A stretch of 34,941 nt of DNA from Bacteroidales bacterium (GTDB lineage: Bacteria > Bacteroidota > Bacteroidia > Bacteroidales > Bacteroidaceae), in NCBI GenBank assembly GCA_029218405.1, contig JAQXRG010000142.1, positions 1 to 34,941 on the forward strand, written 5' to 3'. Positions 32,635-34,941 of this stretch are shown here, one piece after another. The translations under genes were made by a program, and so were the position numbers. Numbering within the stretch: position 1 is the first letter of the stretch; each line of letters starts with the position of its first letter. Under the pieces are notes generated by a model. It did no database searches. It saw nothing but the letters and a program-made list of their open reading frames with translations, and was not told the DNA's origin.

Positions 32635-34941
32635 ATGAAAAAAACCTTCAGACACAGCCTTTGGATGCTCTGCGGAGCCACCATCGGCGCCTCTTTGCTC
32701 AACGCATGTACGGGCAACAAAGCGGCGGAAGAGTCGTTCGAACGGTCGGACTACTACACCCGAGGCATCGGGCAGTACCCCGGCGCACCTTCGGAAGACT
32801 TCTCGCCCAACCTGCGTCCCGACTACGAGAACTACCGTAACATCGCACTCCACCGTGCCGCCTACCAGTCGTCCTCGCACGACTACAACCTCGTGGCACA
32901 GTTGGTCACCGACGGCATCCTTTCCGCCGAAGCACCCCGGTACCTCACCCTGACCACCCCCGACGGTGCGAAACCCCGCCGTGAACAAGAGTGGGCCATC
33001 GACTTCGGGCCTTACTCGAACAACCTGGTGGAGGGCGAGGACACCTACCTGCAGCTGACCCTCCACAACTACGCGAAAAAGGCTGACCGGGTCTATGTGC
33101 GCGGTGCCGTGGCCTACGACGAGAAGAAAGCCACCCAAGGCTACATCATCGCCCTCCTGGGCTCGAACGACGGCCAGCAGTGGACCGAATTGGGCAAGGA
33201 AACCGGCAAGGACCTGCCCGGAAAGGCCTCCCGCTGGAAAGTGCATTCTGACCCCAACAAGCAGAACGAAGAGGGCAACCTGCCCCAACGTATCTTGGAA
33301 GAGACCATCGCGCTCAGCAACACGGCGGACTATGCCTGCTACAAGCTGCAGCTCACCCTGCCCGGTGCCGCCTACTGGCGCATCAACGACCTGAACTTCT
33401 TCCTCGGACAGGAGGAAGTGGAGATGAAACCCTCGCAGTACTTCACCAGTGCCTGGATGAGTGCCGGCAACCAGGAGGAATGGATTTACGTGGACCTGGG
33501 CAGCTGCTCTACCTTTGACAAGGTGACGCTCCACTGGGGCGAGAAGGCCACCCAAGGCAAGATTCAGGTGTCGGACGATGCCCGGCAATGGAAAGACCTG
33601 GCCCAGCTGCCCGGCGGTGAGAGCCTGACGGACGAAGTGGCCGTGAAGGGCAAAGGCCGCTATGTACGCGTGCTGATGACTGCAGCCGCCGGCGAACAGT
33701 ATGTCCTCAACGAAGTGGAAGTGATGGGACAAGGCGGACTGGTGGCCCAGTCTGTGGCACAGCCTGCCGGCAAGAACGAACGCGAGATCCGTCTCTCGGG
33801 CGGCAACTGGACCCTGCAGCGTGCCTCCGAGGTAACAGCCGACGGTGCAGCTATCTCACAACCCGGCTTCACGGCGGAAGGATGGATTCCCGCTACCGTG
33901 CCCGGCACTGTGCTGAGCAGCTACATCAACATCGGTGCCGTGCCTCATCCCAACTTCGCGAACAACCAGGTGAACATCTCCGAGTCCTTCTTCTGGAGCA
34001 ACTTCTGGTACCGCAACGAGTTCGACCTGCCGGAGAACTTCCGTCAGGACCGCGTGTTCCTGAACTTCGACGGTATCAACTGGAAGGCCAATGTCTTCTT
34101 CAACGGACAGCAGGTAGGACGCATCGAGGGTGCCTTCAAGCGCGGCATCTTCGACGTGACCGACCTCGCCACCGCCGGCAAGAACGTGGTGGCCGTGGAA
34201 ATCGTGCGCAACAGCCACATCGGTGCCATCAAGGAAAAGAACAAGCAGAGCACCGACTTCAACGGCGGTATCCTCGGAGCGGACAACCCCACCTTCCACG
34301 CCACCATCGGCTGGGACTGGATCTCGACCATCCGTGGACGTAACATCGGTATCTGGAACGACGTGCGCCTGACCACCTCCGGCAAGGTGACCGTGGCCGA
34401 CCCGCTCATCCAGAGCCGTCTGCCCTTGCCCGACACCACCTCCGCCGCCCTGCGTGCCGAAGTCATCGTGAAGAACCACGACGGCGCCGCCGTCAAGGGA
34501 ACCCTGCAAGGAAAGATCGGCGACATCACCTTCGAACAGCCCGTCAGCCTGAAGGCCGGCGAGGAGAAGGCCGTGGCCTTCGACGCGAAGGACTTCGCCC
34601 AGCTGAACGTGAAGAACCCCAAGCTGTGGTGGCCGGTGGGCTATGGCGCCCCCAACCTCTACGACGCGAACTTCACCTTCAAGATAGAGGATAAGGTATC
34701 GGACAGCCGCGACTTCAAGGCCGGTATCCGGCAGATGACCTTCAACGAGGACAACCACATCCTGAACCTCTACATCAACGGACGCCGCTTCATCGGACGG
34801 GGCGGCAACTGGGGCTTCAGCGAGTCGAACCTCAACTACCGAGGCCGCGAGTACGAGACCGCCGTGGCCTATCATGCCGACATGAACTTCACCATGATGC
34901 GCAACTGGGTGGGCATGATCGGTGACGAGGAGCTCTACGAG
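32635..34941 (+). CDS. Glycoside hydrolase family 2 lipoprotein with discoidin-type domain (partial)
   Basis: 769 codons are in the window and the frame runs off the right edge. A signal peptide with lipobox (LLNAC, Cys near 25) makes it a lipoprotein. Residues about 60-365 contain two regions resembling F5/8 type C (discoidin, CBM32-like) modules (IALHRAAYQSSS; then EEWIYVDLGSCSTFDKVTLH, GRYVRVLMT). From about 380 a GH2 sugar-binding domain follows (GWIPATVPGTVLSSYINIG, VFLNFDGINWKANVFFNG), then an Ig-like middle domain (NPKLWWPVGYGAPNLY) and the start of the catalytic barrel (GRGGNWGFSE, MMRNWVGM). The pattern fits the exo-beta-glucosaminidase/beta-mannosidase branch of GH2; the catalytic acids may lie beyond the window, so the substrate is open. 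Likely acts at the cell surface or in the periplasm. Confidence 0.9.
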   Translation, partial: MKKTFRHSLWMLCGATIGASLLNACTGNKAAEESFERSDYYTRGIGQYPGAPSEDFSPNLRPDYENYRNIALHRAAYQSSSHDYNLVAQLVTDGILSAEAPRYLTLTTPDGAKPRREQEWAIDFGPYSNNLVEGEDTYLQLTLHNYAKKADRVYVRGAVAYDEKKATQGYIIALLGSNDGQQWTELGKETGKDLPGKASRWKVHSDPNKQNEEGNLPQRILEETIALSNTADYACYKLQLTLPGAAYWRINDLNFFLGQEEVEMKPSQYFTSAWMSAGNQEEWIYVDLGSCSTFDKVTLHWGEKATQGKIQVSDDARQWKDLAQLPGGESLTDEVAVKGKGRYVRVLMTAAAGEQYVLNEVEVMGQGGLVAQSVAQPAGKNEREIRLSGGNWTLQRASEVTADGAAISQPGFTAEGWIPATVPGTVLSSYINIGAVPHPNFANNQVNISESFFWSNFWYRNEFDLPENFRQDRVFLNFDGINWKANVFFNGQQVGRIEGAFKRGIFDVTDLATAGKNVVAVEIVRNSHIGAIKEKNKQSTDFNGGILGADNPTFHATIGWDWISTIRGRNIGIWNDVRLTTSGKVTVADPLIQSRLPLPDTTSAALRAEVIVKNHDGAAVKGTLQGKIGDITFEQPVSLKAGEEKAVAFDAKDFAQLNVKNPKLWWPVGYGAPNLYDANFTFKIEDKVSDSRDFKAGIRQMTFNEDNHILNLYINGRRFIGRGGNWGFSESNLNYRGREYETAVAYHADMNFTMMRNWVGMIGDEELYE

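Overview
The window looks like a chromosomal segment of a Bacteroidales bacterium (Bacteroidota). The signs are lipoproteins with a Cys-Ser-Asp-Asp-type motif just after the lipobox, BACON-like and FISUMP-like domains, a hybrid two-component system (HTCS), a discoidin-linked GH2 enzyme, and repeated matches to the Bacteroidota promoter element TAnnTTTG. Most of the DNA is GC-rich for this order. The stretch of about 9.0-16.1 kb and the stretch of about 0.22-0.96 kb are visibly more AT-rich.

Region 1 (1-9013, minus strand) reads as one operon. In transcription order it encodes a membrane-anchored AraC-type regulator, a BMP/PnrA-like binding lipoprotein, a lipoprotein fusing a type I periplasmic-binding domain to a legumain-type (C13) cysteine protease, and a MACPF pore-forming lipoprotein. 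These are followed by a small lipoprotein whose frame is broken by one in-frame TAA, then the start of a second copy of that lipoprotein.

Region 2 (9500-15874, plus strand) is a second version of the set in AT-richer DNA: a large BACON-like lipoprotein of unknown fold, a small lipoprotein, a BMP-like lipoprotein and another binding-domain/legumain fusion. The BMP-like plus binding-domain/protease pair is kept in both clusters, each time with a large and a small secreted lipoprotein. I see no described system with this gene set. It is the best candidate here for an undescribed surface or periplasmic sensor-protease-effector system.

Region 3 (15875-16350) holds a 23-bp tandem array of near-palindromes and two identical CAT-anticodon tRNA genes with their own promoter and terminator on the minus strand.

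Region 4 (16551-26265, plus) is mainly housekeeping: a START-like protein, an LptF/LptG permease, RibBA, a Bax-inhibitor-1-like protein, a PLP aminotransferase and an HTCS regulator with no SusC/SusD genes beside it.

Region 5 (26300-30599, plus) is a tightly overlapping operon: a chromate-transporter half, a second half fused in frame to an iron/B12-type binding protein, a FecCD/BtuC permease and its ATPase. A NhaP2-type antiporter follows. A 490-bp intergenic stretch full of inverted and tandem repeats then leads into a truncated GH2 gene running off the window end.
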